A stretch of 64,000 bases of DNA from Chitinophagaceae bacterium (lineage in GTDB: Bacteria > Bacteroidota > Bacteroidia > Chitinophagales > Chitinophagaceae). A model generated the notes under the pieces. It searched no databases and was not told where the DNA came from. It saw only the letters and a program-made list of their open reading frames with translations. Below are positions 9,801 to 16,818 of the stretch, piece after piece (the first letter of the stretch is position 1; every line of letters starts with the position of its first letter). The stretch lies in NCBI GenBank assembly GCA_947447465.1, contig CANFKE010000008.1, positions 42,287-106,286 of the forward strand, read 5' to 3'. The position numbers and the translations under genes are program-made.

Positions 9801-10079
9801 AAAGGCATTCTGATACAAATGGAAATAAACATATTGTAAGGTGTCGGGAGAATTATTCCAGTAGGTAAGCTCCTCCTGTCCTTCTACTCTGTCATCTTCT
9901 TCATGAATAGTAGCATTGATATTATAGGCTACATCCTGCTGCCAATAAGCTTTATCGGGCATCCGGTTTTGCCAGTAATGTTCATTTGCTGAATTTCTAT
10001 AAACATTGTCGTGCCATTGCGCCGACGCCGACAATACAGACAGGATACAGGTGAAGGAAAACAAAGTAAACAACCTCAT
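6819..10079 (-). CDS. M1 family metallopeptidase, secreted
   Basis: A 1086-residue protein starting MRLFTLFSFTCILSVLSASA, a clear signal peptide cut near SAQ. The aminopeptidase-N-like domain carries ADGMEYPMITMDGG (GxMEN-like exopeptidase region) and the zinc site HEIGH in LLVHEIGHNWFYGQVGSNE, with the downstream glutamate in MDEGFTQFLTAWGL. A C-terminal beta-rich extension of ~400 residues (several NLAWTHSYNY-like strands, ending YAYRYVIGINRAF) looks like an outer-membrane barrel or surface domain. Family members trim peptides in the periplasm or at the cell surface. The frame stays open 70 codons further upstream, but the signal peptide fixes the start at 10079. It is flanked by its own terminator and transcribed alone. 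Confidence 0.88.
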   Translation of the reverse strand: MRLFTLFSFTCILSVLSASAQWHDNVYRNSANEHYWQNRMPDKAYWQQDVAYNINATIHEEDDRVEGQEELTYWNNSPDTLQYVYFHLYQNAFIKGSYLGKLEKLNKSDPGYGEKEAAGLGIVIENVLVNGSAAKTELDNTIMKVYLSEPLRPGGKITIKMGFNTYYDKGQTRRRMKMYDAWGFKHYNGCQWFPKVSVYDRMHGWDTYQHLNKEFYGDYGVYDVTLDFPSNYVVEASGELQNRNEVLPADLRAKLDIKNFKDKKWDEAPSVITPYIKGERKKWHFIANNVHDFAFTGDPSYRIGTAYWNGIECVAIVQEPHAARWQNAPDYITSIIKTFSQDIGRYRYPKIVAADAADGMEYPMITMDGGAEPGYRGLLVHEIGHNWFYGQVGSNETYRAAMDEGFTQFLTAWGLRRIDGDTILGSKPTKGYKKHFTDPGLVLDKNISNPYTYVALNQNELPLNTHSDDFHNALNHGGGYGTVYYKTANMLYNLQYVLGDSLFQNALKHYFEQWKFAHPYYEDFRASMIQYTHVDLSWFFDQWFETTKTLDYHVGRISKIKGTDSVAIRFKRKGDMQMPIDFTVTSKDGNKFNFYIPNTWFYKQTNATSLPKWYGWGKMNAGYTARVAVPGGVRSVQIDTSFRLTDRNEVDNYRRKGLLGCKGAVRATLDGGLNEQYDRRKYRLYVRPDVWWNPIDGIKAGAHVEGDYMFTLYKLDASIWWNTHVLQEDAYLSYKGDGPYRTYAPVHYSFNYISPVSRNYPKLAMQINSRFIDGIWYQRGGFNWMQSDKNLIQGYVQSMWMQDAQDTNYLITPLDFTSTWSRPNTSINLAWTHSYNYMHGAGRYTLSLRAPILNGNSTPSNYSYAQLESINTNYIKKLEVRTRVFGRYGMGNRFPGESLLYLAGGSPEDLLENKYTRSKGFVPDDWGGISRYDMNHFQQGGGLNLRGYAGYNTPDERNGTVMESYKGRSGAAVNMEIGFENYFPYRPRLFRNWLHINAYAFADAGIMQLSYFSASNVYNIVPSNMWSDVRMDAGLGFAFTVKNWGVFEKAKPLTIRVDLPFFVNRTPYSNPQYFAYRYVIGINRAF

Positions 10080-10185
10080 AATTAAAATTTGGGTTAAAAA
10101 TAGAATATTATCGGGTAACCCCACATCACCCAATAGCGCTATCTTATTTATGGCATATCTAAGTATATTTGGTAAAACCATTTTT

Positions 10186-10518
10186 ATGATCGACGCACAG
10201 CTCATCACCACATCAACTTCCCTTGAAGGGTACCGTATTGTTAGCCACCATGGAGTGGTAAGAGGTATTACGGTTCGCTCGCGCAGCATCTTTGGTAATT
10301 TTGCCGGTGGACTACAAGCTATTGTTGGCGGAAAGCTATCGATATATGTAAAGTTGTGTGAAGATACCCGTCAGGAGGCGTTTGCATTAATGGTAGAACA
10401 TGCCGAAGAAGCCGGGGCCAATGCCATCATTAATATGCGCTATGATGCCAATGAAGTAATGACCGGGATTACAGAAGTGCTGGCCTATGGTACTGCTGTG
10501 AGGGTGGAGAAGATTTGA
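10186..10518 (+). CDS. YbjQ/UPF0145 family protein
   Basis: A 110-residue protein of the heavy-metal-binding-domain (YbjQ, UPF0145) family. Typical features are the N-terminal TTSTSLEGYRIVSHHGVVRG, the RSIFGNFAGGLQAIVGG segment, and AGANAIINMRYDANEV before a short C-terminal strand. The family forms small oligomers and its function is not settled. The start at 10186 (MIDAQLITTS) matches the usual length; an upstream in-frame ATG at 10006 would overlap the divergent M1 gene and add unrelated sequence. It is divergent from the peptidase and convergent with the helix-hairpin-helix gene 7 nt away. Confidence 0.8.
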   Translation: MIDAQLITTSTSLEGYRIVSHHGVVRGITVRSRSIFGNFAGGLQAIVGGKLSIYVKLCEDTRQEAFALMVEHAEEAGANAIINMRYDANEVMTGITEVLAYGTAVRVEKI

Positions 10519-10525
10519 CCAGTAT

Positions 10526-11005
10526 TTATTTAGTATACCCTAATGTCTCATACCACGCCTTCGAAGGCCTGTTAGTCGGATAACCATGTTCTGCCCTAAA
10601 TGCTTTTCGTTCGGCCGTAAAATCCCACCAATTCTTGCTTGTATCTCTGTGGTTGGCATAGTGCACTACCAGTCGGCATTGGTCTTCAACGCAGGGATCT
10701 ATCCAATAGCCGCAATGGGTTTCTAATTCATCTATCAGTGTGGGGCCATCTTTGTGCTTCAATGAGTCAATTGTATAGTACCCTATTGAAATAAGGTCTT
10801 CAGCAAATTTGATACCGACAGAAGGTATGGATTGGAATACAATGAGTGCATTGATCTCCATAGCCCGATGTTGAGGTACATTTAGTATGGCGCATATTTC
10901 AGTCGTGCTCAACATCGATAGGTCGCTCATCCTAATTTTTGCAGCCCTAAGTTGAGCTTTTTCTTCAACGGTAAGCGGTGTTTTGATGGTCTTTTTAGTT
11001 GCCAT
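10526..11005 (-). CDS. Helix-hairpin-helix (Cdd1/'pathogenicity locus'-type) protein
   Basis: A 159-residue protein. Residues ~10-80 are helical, with IPSVGIKFAEDLISIGYYTI matching a helix-hairpin-helix, and the C-terminal half contains DPCVEDQCRLVVHYANH and KNWWDFTAERKAFR. This organisation matches the Cdd1 family, originally named a pathogenicity locus, which has a predicted DNA-binding HhH fold. Biochemical function is unknown. No signal peptide. It stands alone, with the E2 gene divergent upstream and the YbjQ-like gene convergent downstream. Confidence 0.7.
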   Translation of the reverse strand: MATKKTIKTPLTVEEKAQLRAAKIRMSDLSMLSTTEICAILNVPQHRAMEINALIVFQSIPSVGIKFAEDLISIGYYTIDSLKHKDGPTLIDELETHCGYWIDPCVEDQCRLVVHYANHRDTSKNWWDFTAERKAFRAEHGYPTNRPSKAWYETLGYTK

Positions 11006-11164
11006 ATCAGTTAATTATTGCAAATATCCTGAAGTTTGCGATGCGGAAGAAAATATAGTCAGGTAAAATAGCTGAAGCCCTTATTTTTCGGGTAGTACAG
11101 CAAAAATAACATGGCTACGACCCAACTAAAAAAAATCTCATTTTTCTTTTGACCTTCAAATGAT

Positions 11165-11172
11165 TATTTTTG
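11165..11172 (+). promoter_or_regulatory. -7-like box upstream of the E2 gene
   Basis: TATTTTTG matches TAnnTTTG, 31 nt before the ATG at 11204. No TTG is found at the ideal distance upstream, so only the -7 element is supported. Confidence 0.4.
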
Positions 11173-11203
11173 CAGCGTTTTATATCAAATAACAAAAAAA
11201 ATT

Positions 11204-12514
11204 ATGGCAATCGTTGACCTGGTAATGCCTAAGATGGGCGAAAGTATAATGGAAGCTACAGTGCTTAAATGGCACAAGAAAGTAGGTGACGTTATTAAAA
11301 TGGACGAAACCCTGCTGGATATAGCTACCGACAAGGTAGATAGTGAAGTTCCTTCAACAGCTGCCGGTACCATCACAGAATTGCTGTTCAAAGAAAATGA
11401 CGTAGTGCCGGTTGGTGCCGTTATTGCACGTATAGATGCCGGTGGCGCTGCCGCTGCACCTGCGCCGGCTGCACCTCAGGCTGCTGCTGCGCCAGCCCCT
11501 GCTGCTGTTACGGTTCATAATGCCGCGCCTGCTGCCCCTGTAGCCGCGCCTGCTGCAAGCGGTTCACGTTTCTACTCTCCGTTGGTATTGAATATTGCCG
11601 GCAAGGAAGGTATTGGCATGGCTGAATTGGAAAATGTACCCGGTACCGGCAATGAAGGCCGTGTGACCAAGAAAGATATATTGGATTATGTAGCTAACAG
11701 AGGCAATATGCCTGCCCCTGCTGCTGCGCCTGCAGTTGTTGCAGCACCTGCGGCTCCGGTTGCTGCAGCGCCTGCTGCCGCTCCGTCAGCATCTGTTCCT
11801 TCGGGTAATGTGGAGATCATAGAGATGGACCGTATGCGTAAGCTGATAGCTGATCATATGGTGCGTAGCAAGGCTACTTCTCCGCATGTCACCAGCTTTA
11901 CAGAAGCTGATGTTACCAATCTGGTTAAATGGCGTGATAAGGTGAAGGGTCCTTTCGAAAAGAAGTATGGCGAAAAGATCACGTTCACTCCAATATTCAT
12001 CGAAGCTGTTGCGAGTTGCATCCGTAAGTTCCCTATGATCAATGTTAGTGTTGAGGGCGATCGCATCATCGTTAAGAAAGATGTGAACATTGGTATGGCT
12101 ACCGCACTACCAAGCGGCAACCTAATCGTTCCGGTCATTAAGAACGCGGATACTAAGAATCTGATCGGTCTTTCTAAGGATGTGAATTCATTGGCCAATG
12201 CGGCACGTAACAATAAGCTGAAGGTAGATGATACGCAGGGTGGTACATTCACACTGACTAACGTAGGTACTTTTGGTAGCCTTATGGGCACGCCTATCAT
12301 CAATCAGCCACAGGTTGCTATACTTGCGGTCGGCTCTATAAAAAAGAGACCAATGGTATTGGAAACTGCTGATGGTGATGTGATCGCTGTTCGCCACATG
12401 ATGTATCTGTCATTGAGCTATGATCACCGTGTTGTTGATGGTTCATTGGGTGCCAGCTTCCTTACAGCGGTGGCCAATGCATTGGAAGCATTCGATCCGA
12501 AAAGAGATATCTAA
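11204..12514 (+). CDS. 2-oxo acid dehydrogenase E2 (dihydrolipoamide acyltransferase)
   Basis: A 436-residue E2 subunit. The lipoyl domain (~1-80) has the lipoylated lysine in DIATDKVDSEVPS. An Ala/Pro-rich linker follows, then a peripheral-subunit-binding domain (SPLVLNIAGKEGI...TKKDILDYV, ~125-165) and a second Ala/Pro linker. The catalytic domain (~200-436) ends with LSYDHRVVDGSLG, containing the active-site His. It transfers acyl groups to CoA in a pyruvate or branched-chain 2-oxo acid dehydrogenase complex. The architecture and single lipoyl domain fit the branched-chain type, but substrate cannot be proven here. No E1 or E3 gene lies next to it; a strong terminator follows. Confidence 0.88.
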   Translation: MAIVDLVMPKMGESIMEATVLKWHKKVGDVIKMDETLLDIATDKVDSEVPSTAAGTITELLFKENDVVPVGAVIARIDAGGAAAAPAPAAPQAAAAPAPAAVTVHNAAPAAPVAAPAASGSRFYSPLVLNIAGKEGIGMAELENVPGTGNEGRVTKKDILDYVANRGNMPAPAAAPAVVAAPAAPVAAAPAAAPSASVPSGNVEIIEMDRMRKLIADHMVRSKATSPHVTSFTEADVTNLVKWRDKVKGPFEKKYGEKITFTPIFIEAVASCIRKFPMINVSVEGDRIIVKKDVNIGMATALPSGNLIVPVIKNADTKNLIGLSKDVNSLANAARNNKLKVDDTQGGTFTLTNVGTFGSLMGTPIINQPQVAILAVGSIKKRPMVLETADGDVIAVRHMMYLSLSYDHRVVDGSLGASFLTAVANALEAFDPKRDI

Positions 12515-12538
12515 GCAATATCATTCATTCTTATAAAT

Positions 12539-12573
12539 AAGGCCCGTGTTGTATAACACGGGCCTTATTATTT
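12539..12573 (+). terminator. Rho-independent terminator of the E2 gene
   Basis: AAGGCCCGTGTT and AACACGGGCCTT form a 12-bp stem around GTAT, followed by a T-rich tract. Confidence 0.85.
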
Positions 12574-13273
12574 TATGGATCACCACCTCAATTTTTCAAT
12601 CATTTCAGGTAGCATTGGTGTGTATTTGACTGATACTTTTTTATGAACAATACCGGGCAGGTTCTACTGTCTTTTTTGCCTGTTTTTTTACGCTAATTTG
12701 AGTAGCTTTTCGTAAGGTGCTCTCAGTTAACTTTAGCGCATAATTTACTGTATTTATTATTGATGTAACAAAAAATATTTTTACAGCAGCAATACAGATG
12801 CAACATTCTTTTCTGTGAAAAAATGAGTAAATTTACAATAGGTCTTTTACAGGTGGTCTTATTTTGGTGCTTTATATGTATGATGTGCTGAAATGCTTTC
12901 CTGTAAAGGGTTTCAGCAGTTGCTCCTATATACGGAGATGATAAAAATGAGGTTGAACTTTTTAAATTAAAGCAGGTAGTTGTTAATCAATTGTCACAGT
13001 AAGTGGAAAGGAGAAAAAAGCGATTATCAGCGCAAAGTCCACACTGTAGTTCAAACTAAACTAACAATAGCTGTTCAATTTTTTTTTTCAACAAAATGTT
13101 AGCAATTTCGTTCTCCCGAAAAAGAAACGGATGTTAACTTGAAAGGTGGCGGGAATTCGTACAGAGAATAAAAAATAAAACAGATTAAGAAGGGCCGTAA
13201 AAAGTGGCTGAAAACAATGGATCATTTTCAGATAGTTTTCTTGTCGCTGCTACTGCCGGGTAACAAATTCAAT
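12574..13273. other. Long non-coding region upstream of dnaA
   Basis: About 700 nt without a convincing ORF. It is A+T-rich, with poly-T and poly-A stretches (a T10 run begins near 13079). I looked for DnaA boxes (TTATNCACA) and found only weak partial matches, such as TGTGAAAAA near 12813. An origin beside dnaA is therefore not supported by box clustering. A long regulatory leader is the simpler reading. Confidence 0.5.
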
Positions 13274-13281
13274 TAACTTTG
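13274..13281 (+). promoter_or_regulatory. -7 box of dnaA
   Basis: TAACTTTG matches TAnnTTTG exactly, 19 nt before the dnaA ATG. A start of transcription near 13288 would exclude the in-frame TTG at 13289 as start codon. Confidence 0.5.
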
Positions 13282-13300
13282 TTGAGCGTTGTTAACAAAT

Positions 13301-14779
13301 ATGAATAAAGACATTTACAATACCGACATTAACTCTCAAAATGATATTGAGCAACTTTGGGAAAAGTGCCTTGCTATCATAAAAGATAATGTCAACTGGC
13401 GTACCTACCAGACTTGGTTTGAACCGATCAAAGCCGTTAGCCTGAATGATAATATCGTTACCCTTCAGGTACCGAGCCAGTTTTTTTATGAGTGGCTTGA
13501 AGAACATTATGTAGAACTACTGGGTAAGACCATCAAGCGTGTACTGGGTAAAGCAGCTCGCCTTGAATACCGTATTATGATGGAAGGCAGCAGCGCACAG
13601 CGCAATCCTGCATCTATCAATATGCCGGGTAGTACACATACACGCCCGCCTAAAGAGAATAACTTCATAGACATGCCGCTGAAGTGGGATGATCCGCACA
13701 ATATAAAAACGCCTTATGCCATCCCCGGTCTGAAGCGTATGCAGATCGATCCGCAGCTGAATGCTAACTATGTGTTCGATAATTATGTTGAAGGTGATTG
13801 TAACCGCGTAGCTCGTTCTGCGGGTTTGCATATCGCTCAGAAGCCAGGTGCTACTTCATTCAATCCTTTGGTAGTGTTTGGTGGCGTTGGTTGGGGTAAG
13901 ACCCATCTTGTACAGGCTATAGGTAATGAAGTACGCAGATTGCATCCTAACAAGGCAGTACTCTATGTTAGTGCGGAAAAGTTCATCAACCAGTTCATAG
14001 ATCACGCCAAGAATAATGAGATCAATGATTTTATACACTTCTATCAGTTGATAGATGTATTGATCATGGACGATATCCATCTTTTTGTTCCTGCTGTTAA
14101 AACACAGGATGTGTTCTTTGCTATCTTCAATCACCTGCACCAGAGTGGTAAGCAGATCATCCTTACCAGCGATACCGCACCACGCGATATGGAAGGTATG
14201 CAGGAGCGCTTATTGAGCCGCTTCCGTTGGGGATTGAATGCCGATATACAGGCGCCTGATTTCGAAACGCGCCAGGCTATACTCCGAGTAAAAATGCGTC
14301 ATGAAGGTTTGGAAATACCTGATGATGTAGTGAAGTATATGGCTTACAATATCCAGAGCAATGTACGTGAGCTGGAAGGTGCACTGATAGCATTGTTCGC
14401 ACAGGCTACGCTGAACAAGAAAGAAATAGACATGGATCTGGCCAAGCGCGTCATGAAGAACTTCGTGAAGACCGCTGCCCGTGAAATGACCATAGAGAAC
14501 ATACAGAAACTGGTATGCGATTACTACCATGTGCCGTATGAGAAGTTGCTTACCAAGACACGTAAACGTGAAGTGGTACTGGCTCGCCAGATAACCATGT
14601 ACTTTGCGAAGAAGTTTACCAAGCAGTCTTTAAAGACCATTGGCGACCACTTCGGCGGCTTCGACCATACTACTGTTATTCACTCTTGCCAGACGGTTGA
14701 AAACCTGATGGAAACAGATACTGAATACAAGGAAAATCTGATGGAACTGCTACAGAAAGTGCAGTTGGCCAGCATCTGA
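13301..14779 (+). CDS. dnaA: Chromosomal replication initiator DnaA
   Basis: A 492-residue DnaA. Domain I (~1-90) includes WRTYQTWFEPIKAV. Domain III carries Walker A GGVGWGKTHLVQAIGNEV, Walker B VLIMDDIHLF and the arginine-finger region LLSRFRWGLNADIQAPD. Domain IV carries KREVVLARQITMYFAKKFT and the DNA-contact signature GGFDHTTVIHSCQTV. Two positions depart from the usual pattern: W replaces the common L in GxGKTH, and F replaces the near-invariant R of GGRDH. The start at 13301 is the first ATG; the frame opens at a TTG 12 nt earlier. DnaA melts oriC and loads DnaB. The gene is followed by a stable-RNA promoter and tRNA genes. Confidence 0.95.
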   Translation: MNKDIYNTDINSQNDIEQLWEKCLAIIKDNVNWRTYQTWFEPIKAVSLNDNIVTLQVPSQFFYEWLEEHYVELLGKTIKRVLGKAARLEYRIMMEGSSAQRNPASINMPGSTHTRPPKENNFIDMPLKWDDPHNIKTPYAIPGLKRMQIDPQLNANYVFDNYVEGDCNRVARSAGLHIAQKPGATSFNPLVVFGGVGWGKTHLVQAIGNEVRRLHPNKAVLYVSAEKFINQFIDHAKNNEINDFIHFYQLIDVLIMDDIHLFVPAVKTQDVFFAIFNHLHQSGKQIILTSDTAPRDMEGMQERLLSRFRWGLNADIQAPDFETRQAILRVKMRHEGLEIPDDVVKYMAYNIQSNVRELEGALIALFAQATLNKKEIDMDLAKRVMKNFVKTAAREMTIENIQKLVCDYYHVPYEKLLTKTRKREVVLARQITMYFAKKFTKQSLKTIGDHFGGFDHTTVIHSCQTVENLMETDTEYKENLMELLQKVQLASI

Positions 14780-14844
14780 TAAGTACTCATAACAGTGCCA
14801 AGATATTAGAAAATAAAAAAGAAGTAAAATTTTGAAAATTTCTT

Positions 14845-14873
14845 TTGTTTTATTCTCAGAACTCTTATCTTTG
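14845..14873 (+). promoter_or_regulatory. Promoter of the tRNA-Ser/tRNA-Pro unit
   Basis: TTG at 14845-14847 and TATCTTTG at 14866-14873, 18 nt apart, fit the Bacteroidota promoter consensus. A hairpin, TCCCTT (14877-14882) with AAGGGA (14895-14900), follows at the transcript start. Confidence 0.65.
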
Positions 14874-14926
14874 CACTCCCTTAACGAAAGCGGAAAGGGA
14901 ATTATCCGGTACTAATAAAATACTGA

Positions 14927-15016
14927 GGTGAGGTGGGAGAGAGGCCGAATCCACTAGTTTGCTAAACTGGCGTGCGTCGTTAAGATGTACCGAGGGTTCG
15001 AATCCCTCCTTCACCG
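14927..15016 (+). tRNA. tRNA-Ser(GCT)
   Basis: A class II tRNA with a long variable arm. The acceptor GGTGAGG pairs with CTTCACC (one G-T). The anticodon loop TTGCTAA gives anticodon GCT at 14961-14963. The T arm is GAGGG-TTCGAAT-CCCTC and the discriminator base is G. CCA is not encoded. Confidence 0.93.
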
Positions 15017-15067
15017 CTGATTACTATTAATAATCGGCTGCTAACAGAAATGTTGGCGAACATTGTC

Positions 15068-15141
15068 CGGGAAGTAGCGCAGGCCGGTAGCGCACCTGGT
15101 TTGGGACCAGGGGGTCGCAGGTTCGAATCCTGTCTTCCCGA
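15068..15141 (+). tRNA. tRNA-Pro(TGG)
   Basis: The acceptor CGGGAAG pairs with CTTCCCG. The anticodon stem CCTGG/CCAGG encloses TTTGGGA, giving anticodon TGG at 15102-15104. The T arm is GCAGG-TTCGAAT-CCTGT. CCA is not encoded. Its 3' end is copied twice more within 1.8 kb (15194-15247 and 16819-16846), marking it as a probable integration target. Confidence 0.93.
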
Positions 15142-15151
15142 CTCTTATAAT

Positions 15152-15179
15152 AAGCCTCACAGCAATGTGAGGCTTTTTT
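15152..15179 (+). terminator. Terminator downstream of tRNA-Pro
   Basis: AAGCCTCAC and GTGAGGCTT form a stem around AGCAAT, followed by a T run. An almost identical hairpin recurs near 16856-16884. Confidence 0.8.
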
Positions 15180-15193
15180 GTTTTTATTCCTGC

Positions 15194-15247
15194 AGCGCAT
15201 CCCGACTCTGGTCGGGAGGGTCGCAGGTTCGAATCCTGTCTTCCCGA
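15194..15247 (+). pseudogene. Truncated tRNA-Pro-like fragment
   Basis: It repeats tRNA-Pro exactly for 31 nt at its 3' end (15218-15248 against 15112-15142, including TTCGAAT and CTTCCCG). The part corresponding to the anticodon arm is replaced by TCCCGAC-TCTG-GTCGGGA, a 7-bp stem with a 4-nt loop and no proper anticodon. The 5' acceptor strand and D-stem start are missing. A strong terminator follows at 15258. Confidence 0.7.
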
Positions 15248-15257
15248 CATAATACAC

Positions 15258-15292
15258 ACACAATGGACTGATTTTCAGTCCATTGTGTTTTT
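15258..15292 (+). terminator. Terminator after the tRNA fragment
   Basis: ACACAATGGACTGA and TCAGTCCATTGTGT form a 14-bp stem around TTT, followed by a T run. Its presence suggests that the fragment descends from an expressed tRNA unit. Confidence 0.8.
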
Positions 15293-15518
15293 AGGGAACA
15301 ACATAAGAACAAAATACGTTCTTACCCCCCTATCCTTTTAGTTCTGTTACACAGAATTACACAATCTTTAAAAAATCTCCTCTTCTATTGATAAAATTCC
15401 AATAGTTCTCCCCCTTTCTATAAATAATCCATTCTCCCACAAAACAAAATCCAATCTGGGATATATAACATTACACCAAGACCGAAACGGTTCATGGATA
15501 AAAAACCACCCCTACAAA

Positions 15519-15761
15519 ATGAAGAAAAGATATGTAGATGTATCGTTCCAAAGTTTTCTGAGACACCGATTGAATGAAGGAGTAAAATTGAAAACCAAAG
15601 AAGAGGAAGAACCAATTGAAAACGAAGAGGAGGAAGGTGAAGAACCTACCCCAGAACCAATTGAAAAAAAGAACTCAAAAAAGAAAGTTGATACCATTGA
15701 TGAGATTGTAAACGACTATAAAAAACTAAGAGAGGAGTTTGATAAGATTTTTGAGGACTGA
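15519..15761 (+). CDS. Small charged protein of the tRNA-Pro insert
   Basis: An 80-residue protein beginning MKKRYVDVSFQSFLRHRLNE. Residues ~27-55 are extremely acidic and Pro/Glu-rich (KEEEEPIENEEEEGEEPTPE), followed by a Lys cluster and a predicted helix (DEIVNDYKKLREEFDKIFED). No known domain. The next gene starts 13 nt after its stop, so the two are probably co-transcribed. Composition and A-rich codons differ from chromosomal neighbours and fit a mobile-element origin. Function unknown. Confidence 0.5.
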   Translation: MKKRYVDVSFQSFLRHRLNEGVKLKTKEEEEPIENEEEEGEEPTPEPIEKKNSKKKVDTIDEIVNDYKKLREEFDKIFED

Positions 15762-15774
15762 TACGGGAGAAACG

Positions 15775-16014
15775 ATGTATGATACTAACATGATGAGAGA
15801 AACCCTCAAAGTATCGAAGTCTTTCCTGATAAGGGAAATGAAGAAATACAACTTTCTGGAAACTGATTATATCCGATATAAAAACCAAATCCTTTACACG
15901 GAAACCTCATTTTTTGAGTTCATTGAGTATCTGGTAAAGAACCGATTGATAAGGGATATAGACGAGTTAAGACGGGAGGTTGATAAAATGATTATAAACA
16001 CCGATGGACTATGA
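15775..16014 (+). CDS. Putative excisionase-like helix-turn-helix protein
   Basis: A 79-residue protein if it starts at MYDTNMMRETLKVSK (15775), which is preceded by GGGAGAAACG, a rare Shine-Dalgarno-like sequence for this genome. The frame also opens at 15739, overlapping the previous gene. The segment MMRETLKVSKSFLIREMKKY followed by RYKNQILYTETSFFEFIEYL has the layout of HTH_17/excisionase-type winged helices (helix, VSxxxLxR turn, then a wing ending in Y/F-rich helix). That assignment is a pattern judgement, not a proven homology. It overlaps the next small gene by 11 nt, suggesting translational coupling. In a mobile-element context a recombination-directionality role would fit. Confidence 0.45.
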   Translation: MYDTNMMRETLKVSKSFLIREMKKYNFLETDYIRYKNQILYTETSFFEFIEYLVKNRLIRDIDELRREVDKMIINTDGL

Positions 16015-16153
16015 AAAATTGAGGTGTCTCAATAAGAGTATGACCGAAAAAAAACTAAAACTCTCAAAGGAAAAAGACCCAAAGAAGAAACAGAAACTAG
16101 ATTTACAAATTAAGATTTTGGATTTGAGAATAAGATTAGAAAAATTGAAATAA
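16004..16153 (+). CDS. Small Lys/Leu-rich protein of the insert
   Basis: A 49-residue frame starting MDYEKLRCLNKSMTEKKLKL and ending KILDLRIRLEKLK. It overlaps the preceding gene by 11 nt in another frame. The heptad-like Leu/Ile spacing with abundant Lys predicts a short basic coiled coil. It is the third of three tightly packed genes. It could be a chance ORF, since the region is A-rich, but the coupling to the previous stop favours translation. Function unknown. Confidence 0.4.
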   Translation: MDYEKLRCLNKSMTEKKLKLSKEKDPKKKQKLDLQIKILDLRIRLEKLK

Positions 16154-16236
16154 ACTATAAAGAAAATCAACGGACAATTAGTTATTCACTTCTGTAAAAA
16201 GTGAGAAAAATAAAGGGGTTAGAACAATAGTTTACA

Positions 16237-16815
16237 GTGAAATCACTTTATCTCGTGTTGCCTGTTATCATAGGTTTTGTATCGTGTTCGGAGAATGGTG
16301 CCGATAAAACTCAACCAGCAAGCGAAAGACACTCAAAGCTTAATGCCTTTCTTGAAAAGATTCCATCTATTACATTACCTATTGAAATACGAGGATGTTC
16401 TATCAATACACAGAGTCTGACAAGAGTTGATAACAACAAATTTATATCGGCGAACGTAAACTATGGGTATGGAAAGCTAGAGCCGAATAGCAAATTTACA
16501 GCTGTAGTCTTTCTTGCAAGTGCCGATTGTGAAATACCTGTTTTGGCAACCTATGATAAGTCCGGCAACAAAATAGACGAAAAGGAGATCAACATTGGTT
16601 ATTGCGGTTCCGATTGCGGATATACTTGTAACGAGATAATGAGCATAGACAACAACAAGAATATTTTTACTGCTGATACGATTTCATCTTACGACTGTGA
16701 CAGTTTAGGTAATGCTATACCTGGAACTGAGCAACATTACGTAATCTATAAACAAGGGAGAATATTAGAAACGGGAAAAATTGAATTGTCTAAGGAGATA
16801 AAAAAACAACTATAA
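16237..16815 (+). CDS. Putative lipoprotein, function unknown
   Basis: A 192-residue protein opening with a GTG start and the signal MKSLYLVLPVIIGFVSC, a lipobox ending FVSC, so lipidation at Cys17 is predicted. The mature part has six cysteines, including a CGSDCGYTC cluster, and alternating beta-like segments (KFTAVVFLASADCEIPVLAT). No family is recognised. It is the last gene before the right-hand tRNA-derived repeat and is likely cargo of the insert. Base composition is A-rich like the rest of the insert. Confidence 0.55.
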   Translation: MKSLYLVLPVIIGFVSCSENGADKTQPASERHSKLNAFLEKIPSITLPIEIRGCSINTQSLTRVDNNKFISANVNYGYGKLEPNSKFTAVVFLASADCEIPVLATYDKSGNKIDEKEINIGYCGSDCGYTCNEIMSIDNNKNIFTADTISSYDCDSLGNAIPGTEQHYVIYKQGRILETGKIELSKEIKKQL

Positions 16816-16818
16816 AGC

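Noticed and set aside
10098..10125. GGTTACC upstream of the M1 peptidase (minus strand)
   Set aside because: The second box GGTAT is absent at the 13-nt spacing, so it does not match the lipoprotein promoters.
12574..13300. oriC directly upstream of dnaA
   Set aside because: No exact DnaA box and no box cluster was found in this stretch; A+T richness alone is not enough.
15027..15271. Minus-strand frames with KTGFEPATLPTR and EDRIRTCDPLVPNQVRYR, and an overlapping plus-strand frame
   Set aside because: These are translations across and antisense to tRNA 3' ends; this peptide pattern is a well-known annotation artefact.
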